64,000 nt of DNA from the NCBI GenBank assembly GCA_963931165.1, contig OZ006985.1:682001-746000 (forward strand). The letters run 5' to 3'. Below the pieces are notes generated by a model. That model was not told the origin of the DNA. It saw only the letters and a list, made by a program, of their open reading frames with translations, and made no database searches. The DNA comes from Ornithoclostridium sp944380285. GTDB lineage: Bacteria > Bacillota > Clostridia > Christensenellales > UBA3700. The position numbers and the translations under genes were made by a program. Below, in pieces: positions 18,671-26,213 of this stretch; within the stretch, counting starts at the first letter, position 1, and each line of letters opens with the position of its first letter.

Positions 18671-18673
18671 GCA

Positions 18674-19534
18674 ATGGATTATTGGTTTTCGGAATTGCAC
18701 ACCAAGGACGTCAAGCTGTCCATCCGCGTGGACAGGCAGCTTTACAGCGGGCACAGCGACTTTCAGCGCATAGACGTGTTCGACAGCCCCGAGTTCGGGC
18801 GCTTCCTCGTGCTCGACGGCTACATGATGCTCACTCAAAAGGACGAGTTCATCTATCACGAGATGATCGTGCACCCGGCGATGGCGGTGCATCCGCGCGT
18901 CAGGAGAGTGCTGGTGATAGGCGGCGGCGACGGCGGAGCGGTGCGCGAGCTTTGCCGCTACGACGACGTCGAGCACATCGACCTTGTCGAGATAGACAAA
19001 CAGGTCGTCGACGTCAGCCGCGAGTTTTTCCCCGAGGTCACCTGTTCGCTCGACGATCCGCGCGTGACGATACACTACCGCGACGGCTTGCGCTTCGTCA
19101 GAGGCTGCAAGGACGAATACGACCTCATAATCGTCGACAGCACCGACCCGTTCGGACCGGGCGAAGGGCTGTTCACGCGCGAGTTTTACGGCAATTGCTG
19201 CAAGGCTTTGCACGAGGACGGCATCATGATCAATCAGCACGAAAGCCCGTTCTACGACGAGGACGCTCTCGCCTGCCAGCGCGCACACAAGAGGATAGTG
19301 GAGTCCTTCCCGGCGGCGAAGGTCTATCAGGCGCACATCCCGACCTATCCGTCCGGGCATTGGCTGTTCGGTTTCGCTTCCAAGAAGTATCATCCGCTGC
19401 GCGATCTCAACGAGCGCAGATGGAACATGCGCGGGCTCAAGTGCCGCTACTACACGACGACGCTGCACAAGGGCGCGTTCTACATCCCGGCATATGTGGA
19501 GGAACTTTTGAAAAATGTTGAGCAGACAGATTGA
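18674..19534 (+). CDS. speE: Spermidine synthase (polyamine aminopropyltransferase)
   Basis: A 286-residue aminopropyltransferase. It carries FQRIDVFDSPEFGRFLVLDG, the SAM-binding GGGDGGAVRE and the catalytic-region IIVDSTDPFGPGEGLF. It transfers an aminopropyl group from decarboxylated SAM (made by SpeD) to putrescine. It lies 3 bases after speA, and its end overlaps speB by 20 bases. Substrate preference (putrescine versus other diamines) cannot be settled from motifs alone. Confidence 0.95.
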   Translation: MDYWFSELHTKDVKLSIRVDRQLYSGHSDFQRIDVFDSPEFGRFLVLDGYMMLTQKDEFIYHEMIVHPAMAVHPRVRRVLVIGGGDGGAVRELCRYDDVEHIDLVEIDKQVVDVSREFFPEVTCSLDDPRVTIHYRDGLRFVRGCKDEYDLIIVDSTDPFGPGEGLFTREFYGNCCKALHEDGIMINQHESPFYDEDALACQRAHKRIVESFPAAKVYQAHIPTYPSGHWLFGFASKKYHPLRDLNERRWNMRGLKCRYYTTTLHKGAFYIPAYVEELLKNVEQTD

Positions 19535-20378
19535 CGCATTCATGGGCTGCGACCGTCCGTTCGAAGAGGCGGACATCGTGATGTTCGGCGCGCCGTTCGA
19601 CGGCACGACTTCCTTCCGCCCCGGGACGAGGTCGGGACCTCGGGCGATACGCGTCGACTCGATCGGGCTTGAAGAGTACAGCCCCTATCTCGACGCGGAG
19701 CTGTCCGAAGTCGCCGTCTGCGACGCCGGCGATCTCGAGCTTGCGATAGGCGACTCTCAGCTTGTGCTCGCCGCGATAGAGGAGGCTGCGGCGGACATAT
19801 TTGCGGCGGGCAAGGTCCCGTTCATGCTGGGCGGCGAACATCTCGTCACGCTCGGCGCGGTCAGGGCGGCGGTGCGCAAATACCCCGATCTGCACATCGT
19901 CCACTTCGACGCTCACGCCGACCTTCGGGACGACTATCTCGGGGTGAAATTTTCGCACGCGTGTGTGTTAAGGCGGTGTTGGGAGCTTGTCGGCAAGGGC
20001 AGGATACACCAATTCGGCATACGTTCGGGCGACAGGTCGGAGTTTGTCTTCGCCGCGTCCGAGACGGACATGCACAAGTTCGACTTCGACGGGTTGGAGG
20101 GGGTCGTACAAGACCTCGCCGGCAAGCCCGTCTACTTTACGCTCGACCTCGACGTGCTCGATCCGTCGGTGTTCCCCGGGACGGGGACGCCCGAACCTGG
20201 CGGAGTGTCTTTTGACAAATTGCGCCGCGCGGCGACTTTTGTCGCGAGAAGGTGCAACGTGATAGGGCTGGACGTCAACGAGCTCAGCCCCCACTACGAC
20301 GCGAGCGGCGCTTCTACCGCCGCGGCATGTAAGATCGTGCGCGAATTGTTGATCGCGCTCGGGATAAAGGAGAAGTGA
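19515..20378 (+). CDS. speB: Agmatinase
   Basis: A 287-residue ureohydrolase. Manganese-ligand motifs are complete: GGEHLVTLG, FDAHADLRDDY and LDLDVLDPSVFPGTGTPEPGG, plus the C-terminal GLDVNELSPHYD. It hydrolyses agmatine to putrescine and urea, completing the arginine route to putrescine begun by SpeA. The ATG at 19515 lies inside the end of speE, a 20-base overlap that suggests coupling; the next gene starts 2 bases after its stop. Confidence 0.94.
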   Translation: MLSRQIDAFMGCDRPFEEADIVMFGAPFDGTTSFRPGTRSGPRAIRVDSIGLEEYSPYLDAELSEVAVCDAGDLELAIGDSQLVLAAIEEAAADIFAAGKVPFMLGGEHLVTLGAVRAAVRKYPDLHIVHFDAHADLRDDYLGVKFSHACVLRRCWELVGKGRIHQFGIRSGDRSEFVFAASETDMHKFDFDGLEGVVQDLAGKPVYFTLDLDVLDPSVFPGTGTPEPGGVSFDKLRRAATFVARRCNVIGLDVNELSPHYDASGASTAAACKIVRELLIALGIKEK

Positions 20379-20379
20379 A

Positions 20380-21639
20380 ATGGCAAAAGTTTTGATCATC
20401 GGCTGCGGCGGGGTCGCTTCCGTCGCGATCCGCAAGTGCTGCATGAACAGCGACGTGTTCGGCGAGATAGTCATCGCCAGCCGCACCAAGTCCAAGTGCG
20501 ACGACTTGGCGGCAAAACTCGCGGGCAAGACCGCGACGAAGATATCCACCGCCGAGGTGGACGCGGACGACTTTGACGCGCTCGTCTCTCTCATCCGCGA
20601 GGTCAAGCCCGACCTCGTGATGAACATCGCTCTTCCCTATCAGGACCTGACGATCATGGACGCCTGTCTCGAATGCGGCGTCGACTATATGGACACCGCC
20701 AACTACGAGCCCGAAAATCTCGACGATCCCGTCTGGAAGGCGAGGTACGAGAAGAGGTGCAAAGAGCAGGGCTTCACCGCGCTGTTCGACTACTCGTGGC
20801 AGTGGGACTACAAGGAGAAGTTCGAGAAGGCGGGCTTGACCGCGCTGCTCGGTTCGGGCTTCGACCCGGGCGTGACGCAGGTGTTCTGCGCGTACGCTCA
20901 AAAGCATCTGTTCGACACGATCGAGACCATCGACATCCTCGACTGCAACGGCGGCGACCACGGCTATCCGTTCGCGACCAACTTCAATCCCGAGATCAAT
21001 CTGCGCGAAGTTTCCGCGCCGGGATCGTATTGGGAGGACGGCAAGTGGGTCGAGATCCCGCCGATGAGCATAAAGCGCCAATACGACTTTGACGGCGTCG
21101 GAGTCAAGGACATGTATCTGCTCCATCACGAAGAGATAGAGTCGCTCGCCAAGAACATCAAGGGAGTCAAGCGCATCCGCTTCTTCATGACGTTCGGGCA
21201 GAGCTATCTGACGCACATGAAGTGTTTGGAGAACGTCGGCATGCTGTCCACTTCGCCGATAATGTACGAGGGCAGGGAGATCGTGCCGATACAGTTCCTC
21301 AAAGCGCTGCTGCCCGATCCGGCGTCGCTCGGTCCGCGCACCAAGGGCAAGACCAACATCGGCTGCATATTCACCGGCGTCAAGGACGGCAAGCGCAAGA
21401 CCGCCTACATCTACAACGTCTGCGACCATCAGGAGTGTTACAGGGAGGTCGAGTCTCAGGCGATCTCCTACACGACTGGCGTGCCGGCGATGATAGGCGC
21501 CAAGATGCTGCTGACGGGCAAGTGGGACAGGGACGGCGTGTTCACATGCGAGGAGTTCGACCCCGATCCGTACATGGACGAGCTGAACAAGAACGGCTTG
21601 CCGTGGCAGGTGGAAGAGCACCCCGACTTGGTGGAGTGA
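20380..21639 (+). CDS. Carboxynorspermidine / carboxyspermidine dehydrogenase (saccharopine dehydrogenase family)
   Basis: A 419-residue saccharopine dehydrogenase-like protein beginning with the Rossmann motif LIIGCGGVASVAIRKC and containing DYMDTANYEPENL and LLGSGFDPGVTQVFCAYA, patterns of carboxynorspermidine synthase (CASDH). That enzyme condenses a diamine with aspartate semialdehyde using NADPH, making carboxyspermidine from putrescine. Its gene neighbour is the matching decarboxylase, which supports this over lysine biosynthesis. The stop overlaps the nspC start (TGATG). Its presence beside speD and speE is unusual. Confidence 0.9.
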   Translation: MAKVLIIGCGGVASVAIRKCCMNSDVFGEIVIASRTKSKCDDLAAKLAGKTATKISTAEVDADDFDALVSLIREVKPDLVMNIALPYQDLTIMDACLECGVDYMDTANYEPENLDDPVWKARYEKRCKEQGFTALFDYSWQWDYKEKFEKAGLTALLGSGFDPGVTQVFCAYAQKHLFDTIETIDILDCNGGDHGYPFATNFNPEINLREVSAPGSYWEDGKWVEIPPMSIKRQYDFDGVGVKDMYLLHHEEIESLAKNIKGVKRIRFFMTFGQSYLTHMKCLENVGMLSTSPIMYEGREIVPIQFLKALLPDPASLGPRTKGKTNIGCIFTGVKDGKRKTAYIYNVCDHQECYREVESQAISYTTGVPAMIGAKMLLTGKWDRDGVFTCEEFDPDPYMDELNKNGLPWQVEEHPDLVE

Positions 21640-22748
21640 TGCGCACGCCCTATTTCGAGATAGACGAGGCGGCGCTCATCCGCAACTTGGAGATATTGAG
21701 CGGAGTACGCGAGGCGGCGGGCTGCAAGATTTTGCTCGCCCAAAAGGCGTACTCCGCTTTTTGCACCTATCCGCTGATAGCGCGCTACTTGGACGGCACG
21801 ACCGCGAGCGGGCTTTACGAAGCGCGCCTCGGCAAGACGCGTTTCGGCGGCGAGACGCACGTCTTTTCGCCTGCCTACAACGATGAAGAGTGGGACGAAT
21901 TGATGGAGTATGTCGATCACATAATATTCAATTCACCGACACAGGCACGAAAATTTTTGCCGCGAGCAAAGGCGGCTGGCAAGCAGGTCGGGTTGCGGCT
22001 CAACCCCCAATTTTCCACCCAAAGAGGGCACGGCATCTACGACCCGTGCGGCGACTTTTCGCGGCTGGGGACGACGGCGGACGAGCTGCCCGAAGACGTC
22101 GCCGAGATGTTGGACGGCGTGCACATGCACACCCTCTGCGAGCAAAATTCGGACGATCTCGCATCGACGGTGGACGCGCTCGAGGCGAGGTTCGGCGGCT
22201 TGCTCAAAAGGTGCAAGTGGATCAATTTGGGTGGGGGTCACCACATCACGCGCAAGGACTACGACCGCGACAGGCTGGTCAGGGTCGTCAAGCGGCTTCA
22301 AGACAAGTACGGCGCAGAAGTCTACTTGGAGCCGGGCGAGGCGGTCGTGCTCAACGCGGGGGCGTTGGTCTGCCGCGTAGAGGACATCGTGCGCAACGGC
22401 ATGGACATCGCGATCGTCGACGCGTCGGCGGCGTGTCATATGCCCGACGTGTTGGAGATGCCCTATCGTCCGCCTCTCGAGGGGAGCGGAGAGCCGGGGA
22501 AGAAGGCGCACACCTATCGCCTGGGCGGACCGACATGCCTTGCCGGCGACGTGATCGGCGACTACTCTTTCGACGCGCCGCTCGCGGTCGGGGACAGGCT
22601 CAGGTTCCTCGACATGGCGCTCTACACGATGGTCAAGACGAACACGTTCAACGGCATGCGTCTGCCGTCGATATGCGTGCGTCACGCCGACGGCACGCTC
22701 GAGACGGTGAGGGAATTCGGCTACGACGAGTTCGAGCGCAGGCTTTGA
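21639..22748 (+). CDS. nspC: Carboxynorspermidine decarboxylase
   Basis: A 369-residue fold III PLP decarboxylase. The PLP lysine is in LLAQKAYSAF near the start; HMHTLCEQ contains the catalytic-loop cysteine region, WINLGGGHH and YLEPGEAVV bind cofactor phosphate. It removes the carboxyl group from carboxyspermidine or carboxynorspermidine. The ATG at 21639 overlaps the preceding stop by one base. This is the last gene of the operon; no clear terminator is visible before the next promoter at 22768. Confidence 0.93.
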   Translation: MRTPYFEIDEAALIRNLEILSGVREAAGCKILLAQKAYSAFCTYPLIARYLDGTTASGLYEARLGKTRFGGETHVFSPAYNDEEWDELMEYVDHIIFNSPTQARKFLPRAKAAGKQVGLRLNPQFSTQRGHGIYDPCGDFSRLGTTADELPEDVAEMLDGVHMHTLCEQNSDDLASTVDALEARFGGLLKRCKWINLGGGHHITRKDYDRDRLVRVVKRLQDKYGAEVYLEPGEAVVLNAGALVCRVEDIVRNGMDIAIVDASAACHMPDVLEMPYRPPLEGSGEPGKKAHTYRLGGPTCLAGDVIGDYSFDAPLAVGDRLRFLDMALYTMVKTNTFNGMRLPSICVRHADGTLETVREFGYDEFERRL

Positions 22749-22767
22749 GCGATGTACGCGCATTCGG

Positions 22768-22796
22768 TTGACGGGTGCGCGCATATGATATATAAT
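22768..22796 (+). promoter_or_regulatory. Promoter of the SPFH/zinc-ribbon pair
   Basis: TTGACG at 22768-22773, 17-base spacer, TATAAT at 22791-22796, about 30 bases before the ATG at 22827; AGGAGG precedes that start. Confidence 0.88.
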
Positions 22797-22826
22797 CGAG
22801 GTAACAAACGTTAGGAGGACGCAATA

Positions 22827-23945
22827 ATGGGTCTTTTCGATTTTTTGAGAAAGCAATATCGCAAGGTCATACAATGGGAGAATGACAATCCTCAATCCAT
22901 TGTGTGGAAATATCCTTTGGAGCGCAAAGAGGAGATCATGCGCAATTCCGTGCTGGTCGTCCGCGAGGGGCAAAAGGCGATGTTCATCCAAGAGGGCAAA
23001 CTTGCCGACGTGTTCGGACCGGGCACCTACAAGCTCGAGGATCTCAAGAACATCCCGCTTTTGACCGCGCTCTACAATTGGAAATACTTCTGGGAGACGC
23101 CGTACACGGGCGACATCTACTTCATCTCGACCAAGCAATTCATCGACAACAAGTGGGGTACGTCCAACCCGGTGATGATGCGCGACAAGGAGTTCGGCAT
23201 GGTCAGGGTCAGAGGTTTCGGCGTCTATTCCTTCTCGGTCGGCACGCCTACGGCGGCGATGAACGAGTTGTTCGGTTCTATGGGCGAGCTGACGGTCAAG
23301 GACGTCGACGACTACTTCAAGAAGATCATCGTGTCCGAGCTGTCCACCGCGATCGCGGAGTCGGGCATCCCGGCGATCGATCTTGCGATGCACTATGACG
23401 AGCTGTCCGACATCACCCGCCAGAAGATGGCGGAAGACTTCGCCAAGATAGGCATCGAGATCGACGCGTTGTACATCGAGAACATCTCGCTGCCCGAAGA
23501 GGTCGAGAAGATGATGGACAAGCGCACGTCCGTCGGCGTGATGGGCGGCGCGATGCAGGGCTATGCGCAGATGCAGGCGGTCGAGGCGATGCGCGACGCG
23601 GCAAAGAATCCGGGCGGACTCGCAGGCGCGGGCGTCGGAGTCGGAGCGGGCTTGGGCATCGGCAAGATGTTCGCCGACAACATGTCGGGCATAGGTGAGG
23701 ACGACGGCAAGGCGACCTGTCCGCATTGCGGAGCCAAGGTCAAGAAGAGCGCGAAGTTCTGCCCCGAGTGCGGCAAGCCGATGGTCGAGACCGTCGAGTG
23801 TCCGGGCTGCCACAAGCAGGTCAAAAAGGGTGCGAAGTTCTGCCCCGAGTGCGGCGCGTCTTTGGTCGCCAAGTGCCCCAAGTGCGGTAAAGAGGTCAAG
23901 CCGGGCGCCAAGTTTTGTCCCGAATGCGGAGAGAAGCTGTCATGA
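22827..23945 (+). CDS. SPFH-domain protein with three C-terminal zinc ribbons
   Basis: A 372-residue protein. Residues about 1-230 are an SPFH (stomatin/prohibitin-like) domain of the type annotated as virion core protein-like or YdjI family (RNSVLVVREGQKAMFIQEG, then GPGTYKLEDLKNIPLL). A Gly/Ala/Met-rich linker (about 245-290) leads to three zinc ribbons in a row, each with CPxCG...CPECG pairs. There is no signal peptide or obvious transmembrane helix, so it is probably cytoplasmic or membrane-associated. Function is unknown; SPFH proteins form membrane-bound oligomers. The stop overlaps the next gene by 4 bases, and both proteins have multiple zinc ribbons, so a joint complex is likely. Confidence 0.8.
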   Translation: MGLFDFLRKQYRKVIQWENDNPQSIVWKYPLERKEEIMRNSVLVVREGQKAMFIQEGKLADVFGPGTYKLEDLKNIPLLTALYNWKYFWETPYTGDIYFISTKQFIDNKWGTSNPVMMRDKEFGMVRVRGFGVYSFSVGTPTAAMNELFGSMGELTVKDVDDYFKKIIVSELSTAIAESGIPAIDLAMHYDELSDITRQKMAEDFAKIGIEIDALYIENISLPEEVEKMMDKRTSVGVMGGAMQGYAQMQAVEAMRDAAKNPGGLAGAGVGVGAGLGIGKMFADNMSGIGEDDGKATCPHCGAKVKKSAKFCPECGKPMVETVECPGCHKQVKKGAKFCPECGASLVAKCPKCGKEVKPGAKFCPECGEKLS

Positions 23946-25060
23946 GCGAAGAAAGAGTGCCTCTTTCGCAGGTGGACGGGGCGCAGACGCCGCAGGAGCC
24001 GAAAAAGGTGACCTCGGAGACGTACAAGTGTCCTTCGTGCGGCAACTTCCTCAAATTCGACCCGGCGACGCAAAAGCTCAAATGCGCATATTGCGGCACC
24101 GAGCGCGACATCGCCGCCAAGCCCGCACAGGAACTTGTCTATACGACGCTTTCCGAGGCGAATTACGAGGCGTGGGGCGGCACCAAGGCGTACAAATGTC
24201 CGTCGTGCGGCGCGGTGTCCGTGCTCGAAGAATACGAGACGGCGGATGTCTGTCCGTTTTGCGGCGCGCCCAACATCATAGAGCGCGACGAGCTTCCCGG
24301 GCTCAAACCCAACGCGGTGCTGCCGTTCACGGTGCCCGAAGAGGAGGCGAAGGGCTTTTGGCGCAAGTGGCTCAAAAAGAAGTGGCTCGCGCCGCGAAAG
24401 CTCAAAAAAGAGGCGCGGATGCAAAAGATGCGCGGCGTCTACATCCCGGTGTGGACGTTCGACAGCCACGTCGACGCGATGTACGAGGCGAGGCTGGGCG
24501 AGACATACACGGTCATCGTCGGCACGGGCAAGAACAGGCGCACCGAGACGCGCGTCAGGTGGTTCCACGTCAGCGGCGTCATCAATCAGGATTACGACGA
24601 CATACAGGTCGAGGCGAGCAAGCACATCGACGGCAAGGCGTTGGGCAAGCTGGGCGGTTTCGACACCGTCAATGCGCTCGCCTATGACGACGACTTCATG
24701 TCGGGCTATTCGGCGGAAAGATATTCCGAGGGGCTCGACGACTGCTGGGACACCGCGCAGGGCATCATCATCGACGACCTCAGGGCGAGGGTCAAGGCGC
24801 GCTATCCGCGTGCGGACAGGGTGGACTACATCAACATCAGCCCCGTCTATTCGGGCACGACCTACAAATATGTCTGCGCGCCCCTTTGGATCAGCAGCTA
24901 CCGCTACCGCAAAAAGGATTACGGCTGCGTGGTCAACGGCAGGACGGGCAGGGCATACGGCAAGGCGCCTGTGTCGCCGGTCAAGGCGACGCTGCTCGGC
25001 TTGGCGATCGCGGCGGCGGTCGCGGGGATAGCCTATCTCTTCGTCACATATTTGCTGTAA
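23942..25060 (+). CDS. Zinc-ribbon membrane protein, partner of the SPFH protein
   Basis: A 372-residue protein with two N-terminal zinc ribbons (CPSCGNFLKF...CAYCG at about 33-57 and CPSCGAVSVL...CPFCG at about 90-115), a basic segment (WRKWLKKKWLAPRKLKKEA), a central domain with MRGVYIPVWTFDSHVDA, and a single C-terminal transmembrane helix (about 347-370). This looks like the TFIIB-type zinc-ribbon proteins that accompany YdjI-like SPFH proteins; the basic patch and tail anchor suggest a membrane-surface role. The reaction, if any, is unknown. It overlaps the SPFH gene by 4 bases. Confidence 0.75.
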   Translation: MSEERVPLSQVDGAQTPQEPKKVTSETYKCPSCGNFLKFDPATQKLKCAYCGTERDIAAKPAQELVYTTLSEANYEAWGGTKAYKCPSCGAVSVLEEYETADVCPFCGAPNIIERDELPGLKPNAVLPFTVPEEEAKGFWRKWLKKKWLAPRKLKKEARMQKMRGVYIPVWTFDSHVDAMYEARLGETYTVIVGTGKNRRTETRVRWFHVSGVINQDYDDIQVEASKHIDGKALGKLGGFDTVNALAYDDDFMSGYSAERYSEGLDDCWDTAQGIIIDDLRARVKARYPRADRVDYINISPVYSGTTYKYVCAPLWISSYRYRKKDYGCVVNGRTGRAYGKAPVSPVKATLLGLAIAAAVAGIAYLFVTYLL

Positions 25061-25066
25061 AAACGC

Positions 25067-25095
25067 TTGCCCAAAGCCGAGGGCTGTGCTATAAT
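25067..25095 (+). promoter_or_regulatory. Promoter of the DUF1858 gene
   Basis: TTGCCC at 25067-25072, 17-base spacer, TATAAT at 25090-25095; leader of about 50 nt with GGAGGT before the ATG at 25154. Confidence 0.8.
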
Positions 25096-25153
25096 GACAA
25101 CAATCCCCACCAAAAAGGTATGAATTGAGTGCGGGATACGGAGGTAACACACT

Positions 25154-25357
25154 ATGAAGATAACAAAGGATATGTTGATCGCGGACGCGCTCAAATGCGG
25201 CAACGCCGAAGAGATCGCCAACGTGCTTTTCAGTGTAGGTATGCATTGTCTGGGGTGCGCGCTTGCGCACAACGAGACCGTCGAAGACGCGGCGGCGGTA
25301 CACGGCGTCGACGTAGACGCGCTTGTGGACAAACTGAACGAAGCGGCGGAGCGTTGA
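25154..25357 (+). CDS. DUF1858 domain protein
   Basis: A 67-residue protein made of one DUF1858 domain: KITKDMLIADALKCG at the start, then the CLGCALAHNETVEDAA motif with a CxxC pair and a conserved His. The family is widespread in anaerobes, often near redox or hybrid-cluster proteins, but its biochemical role is not established; the CxxC suggests metal or redox chemistry. It has its own promoter, a good ribosome-binding site and its own terminator, so it is monocistronic. Confidence 0.85.
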   Translation: MKITKDMLIADALKCGNAEEIANVLFSVGMHCLGCALAHNETVEDAAAVHGVDVDALVDKLNEAAER

Positions 25358-25390
25358 GCCGGTCGTTTCTACGGTCATATCGATCGAACG

Positions 25391-25413
25391 GCGCGCCGGA
25401 AGGCGCGCTTTTT
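25391..25413 (+). terminator. Rho-independent terminator after DUF1858 gene
   Basis: Perfect 7-bp stem GCGCGCC / GGCGCGC with a GGAA loop followed by TTTTT. Confidence 0.94.
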
Positions 25414-25468
25414 CGTTTCGTTTTACGCGCGGCGAGAGGAATTTTTTAGAAAAATTTTGTAAAACCCG

Positions 25469-25497
25469 TTGACAAGCGGTCAAGATGGGAATATAAT
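25469..25497 (+). promoter_or_regulatory. Consensus promoter of the metal-efflux operon
   Basis: Perfect TTGACA at 25469-25474, 17-base spacer, perfect TATAAT at 25492-25497. Such a strong promoter fits repression by the ArsR-family protein encoded downstream. Confidence 0.93.
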
Positions 25498-25501
25498 ATG
25501 A

Positions 25502-25525
25502 TTGAACATTTGAAGAAGTGTTCAA
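25502..25525. promoter_or_regulatory. ArsR/SmtB-type operator at the transcription start
   Basis: Inverted repeat TTGAACA (25502-25508), ten bases, TGTTCAA (25519-25525). It spans the predicted start site, between the -10 and the repressor gene, as in SmtB/CzrA-regulated promoters. The arms match the TGAACA...TGTTCA pattern known for this family. Confidence 0.85.
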
Positions 25526-25535
25526 GTGAGATAAT

Positions 25536-25868
25536 ATGGAAAAGGAACTCGACATAATCGAAAAGGTGAAGAGAGCGCTGCCGTCCGACGACGTGTTGTA
25601 CGACTTGGCGGATCTGTTCAAGATGTTCGGCGATTCGACTCGCGCGAAGATCCTCGGCTGTTTGGGGCAGGCGGACTTGTGCGTCGGCGAGATCGCGGAG
25701 ATCTTGGGCATGACGGTGTCGGCGGTGTCGCACCAATTGCGGATATTGCGCGGAGCCAAGCTGGTCAAGGGGGCCAAGGCGGGCAAAGAGGTCAAATATT
25801 CGCTGGACGACGACCACGTCGTCAAGATCATGGAATACGGGCTCACGCACATCAACGAGGGCAAGTGA
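25536..25868 (+). CDS. ArsR/SmtB-family zinc-type metalloregulator
   Basis: A 110-residue winged-helix repressor. The recognition-helix region is MTVSAVSHQLRILRGAKLV. In the C-terminal helix the residues Asp92, His94, His105 and Glu108 reproduce the alpha-5 site of SmtB (D-x-H...H-x-x-E), which binds Zn(II) across the dimer; the alpha-3 CxC motif of cadmium or arsenic sensors is absent (only one Cys, in LCVGE). It should therefore release the promoter on zinc or a similar divalent ion. It is autoregulated through the adjacent inverted repeat and is followed by a HMA protein and P1B ATPase. Confidence 0.92.
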   Translation: MEKELDIIEKVKRALPSDDVLYDLADLFKMFGDSTRAKILGCLGQADLCVGEIAEILGMTVSAVSHQLRILRGAKLVKGAKAGKEVKYSLDDDHVVKIMEYGLTHINEGK

Positions 25869-25871
25869 GAG

Positions 25872-25890
25872 CGGGCAAAAAGCCCGTTTT
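25872..25890 (+). terminator. Weak hairpin after the repressor gene
   Basis: CGGGC / GCCCG stem with an AAAAA loop followed by TTTT, directly after the arsR stop. The stem is short; it may only attenuate transcription into the efflux genes. Confidence 0.5.
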
Positions 25891-25903
25891 CAAACGACTC
25901 AAA

Positions 25904-25937
25904 CTTGAACATTTGCTCAACCGTCCAAGTGTTCAAG
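25904..25937. promoter_or_regulatory. Second operator-like inverted repeat
   Basis: CTTGAACA (25904-25911) and TGTTCAAG (25930-25937), with TTGCTCAA between, repeat the arms of the first operator with wider spacing. It lies between the repressor and the HMA gene. No clear promoter hexamers accompany it, so it may be a roadblock or auxiliary site. Confidence 0.55.
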
Positions 25938-25987
25938 CAAAGACAGGAAATAATTTGAATATGCCGCAACAGCGGCGGGAGGACTAT

Positions 25988-26206
25988 ATGAAAAAGGTAT
26001 TCAGGCTTCAAGATCTCGATTGCGCCAATTGCGCGGCGAAGATGGAGCGGAACGTCGCCAAGCTTGACGGCGTCAACTCGGTCAGCATCAGCTTTATGAC
26101 TCAGCGCATGGCGATCGACGCGGACGAAAGCCGTTTTGACGAGATCATGGACGAGGTCGTCAAGGTGTGCCGCAAGGTGGAGCCGGACTGCCGCATCGTC
26201 AGGTGA
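25988..26206 (+). CDS. Heavy-metal-associated (HMA) domain protein
   Basis: A 72-residue single HMA domain: beta-strand KKVFRLQDLDC, the metal-binding loop DCANCAA with CxxC, then NVAKLDGVNSVSISF. These ferredoxin-like domains bind soft metal ions and pass them to P1B ATPases. It is encoded just before an ATPase that lacks its own N-terminal HMA domain, so it is the detached metal-binding domain or chaperone for that pump. The ATG at 25988 has GGGAGGA upstream. The frame differs from the ATPase frame and both have start signals, so this is not a simple frameshifted fusion. Confidence 0.92.
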   Translation: MKKVFRLQDLDCANCAAKMERNVAKLDGVNSVSISFMTQRMAIDADESRFDEIMDEVVKVCRKVEPDCRIVR

Positions 26207-26213
26207 GGGCGGT

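Noticed and set aside
26136..26213. N-terminal extension of the metal ATPase overlapping the HMA gene
   Set aside because: The extra residues are Arg/Ser-rich and out of frame with the HMA domain; the ATG at 26214 directly precedes the conserved part.
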